From CAVQOB01 sp963714325 (GTDB lineage: Bacteria; Pseudomonadota; Alphaproteobacteria; Rhizobiales; Hyphomicrobiaceae), in contig CAVQOB010000020.1 of the NCBI GenBank assembly GCA_963714325.1, positions 1-64,000 on the forward strand: a stretch of 64,000 bases of DNA, written 5' to 3'. The position numbers and the translations under genes are program-made. Shown one piece after another: positions 63,196-64,000 of the stretch (the stretch's first letter is position 1; each line of letters begins with the position of its first letter). The notes below the pieces were generated by a model. That model worked only from the letters and a program-made list of their open reading frames with translations. It did no database searches and had not been told where the DNA came from.

Positions 63196-64000
63196 CGCTG
63201 CTGATCGCCATTCGGGGCGCTGGCGCCAATTGGTCGCCGGACGCCTGGCAAAAGCGGTTTTCCAGCCGCATGTCCGGTCGTTCGATCGTCTTGGCGGGCT
63301 CGCCAACGGTACGTGCCGATGACGTGCACTACGTTGCGGCCTGGAAGCCGGAGCCGGGTGCACTGACGCAATACCCCAATCTCAGAATTATCTTCAATCT
63401 TGGCGCCGGCGTCGATGCCTTGCTCGCCGACTCAACGCTGCCAAAAGTCCCGATTGTCCGCGTCGTCAACGACAACCTGACCCGGCGCATGACAGAATAT
63501 GTCGTGCTGCACACGCTCTGGCATCATCGGAACATGACACGGCTGCGGGCGGCGCAGGCGCGGGCGCTTTGGGATGCACCGGACCAGTCGTCGGCCGATC
63601 AGGTTCGCGTCGGCATCATGGGTCTCGGTGAAATGGCCCGTGACGCCGCCGAGGTTCTGCTGCGGCTGGGATTTCAAGTCGCCGGCTGGAGCCGGACGTC
63701 GAAGTCGCTTCCGGGCGTGGCGTGCTTTGCGGGAGCTGATGGCCTCGCTGGTTTTCTCGCGCGGACTGATATCCTCATTGTCCTATTGCCGTCGACGGCT
63801 GAGACAAAGGGTATCCTCAACCGGACACTGTTTGCCGGGCTTGCCCGCGACGGAGCACTCGGCGCGCCGGTGATCATCAATGGTGGTCGCGGGGCTTTGC
63901 AAATCGAGGCCGACATTCTGGCAGCGCTCGATGATGGCACGCTTGGCGGCGCAACACTCGATGTCTTCGAGACGGAACCTTTGCCTGCGTCGAGCCCGCT
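63192..64000 (+). CDS. ghrA: Glyoxylate/hydroxypyruvate reductase A-like, cut by window end
   Basis: The first 269 residues of a D-2-hydroxyacid dehydrogenase are present; the rest lies beyond the window. The GTG start overlaps the yejF stop (GTGA). Features are NLGAGVDALLAD, the start of the NAD-binding domain VGIMGLGEMARDAAEVL, and INGGRGALQIEADILAALDDGTLGGATLDVFETEPLP with the Arg and Glu of the active site; the catalytic His would follow the cut. The short GhrA branch has INxGRG and DVFxxEPLP in this form. It reduces glyoxylate or hydroxypyruvate with NADPH. Its link to peptide import is not obvious. Confidence 0.88.

Overview
The window is a GC-rich, gene-dense stretch of bacterial chromosome, most likely from an alphaproteobacterium of the order Hyphomicrobiales (Rhizobiales), near the Bradyrhizobium/Xanthobacteraceae lineages. 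This follows from gene content: RcdA (DUF1465), a DUF1192 protein, an MmcB-type repair protein, the redox pair RegB/RegA, cycM beside kdsB and pheA, an argS-SPOR-nagZ-scpA-scpB-tatABC run, and an amino acid:[carrier protein] ligase of the kind first characterised in Bradyrhizobium. No tRNA, rRNA, CRISPR array or prophage was seen.

Layout. 0-1.5 kb: a decayed IS110-family element. 1.5-4.8 kb: a multi-PAS histidine kinase and a divergent membrane transporter. 5.0-9.6 kb: a compact four-gene operon (SGNH-like anchored protein, MBOAT acyltransferase, class II aaRS-like amino acid:[carrier protein] ligase, carrier protein) that matches the Gram-positive dltABCD pathway role for role, but with an aaRS-like enzyme in place of DltA. 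This is the most notable system in the window. 9.7-12.5 kb: a receiver protein and a frame-broken hybrid kinase. 12.5-18.4 kb: aromatic/heterocycle catabolism genes (FAD monooxygenase, cyclase-family hydrolase, quinone oxidoreductase, intradiol dioxygenase) around a DUF1192 gene, a small-RNA candidate and rcdA. 18.5-28.2 kb, minus strand: tatC, tatB, tatA, a lone ABC ATPase, scpB, scpA, nagZ, a SPOR protein and argS.

28.4-33.8 kb: a broken SDR gene and three secreted-protein genes, one a trypsin-like protease. 34.2-41.7 kb: nitronate monooxygenase, SMP-30-type lactonase, a bifunctional penicillin-binding protein, a YgjP-like metallopeptidase and an intracellular PHA depolymerase. 41.8-44.6 kb: a SCO/PrrC-like protein divergent from regB-regA; this SCO has lost both copper-binding cysteines. 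44.6-48.6 kb: MmcB, a Lon-like AAA protease and a protein coupled to it. 48.6-55.0 kb: GST, a beta-hydroxyacid dehydrogenase, small secreted proteins, pheA, kdsB and cycM. 55.3-64.0 kb: a Yej-type peptide ABC transporter with two binding proteins, followed by a GhrA-type reductase cut off by the window edge.

Many otherwise well-conserved genes are interrupted by frameshifts that, where I could resolve them, look like single-base insertions. Residual sequencing error explains this pattern at least as well as true gene decay, so 'pseudogene' below means 'reading frame broken in this sequence'.
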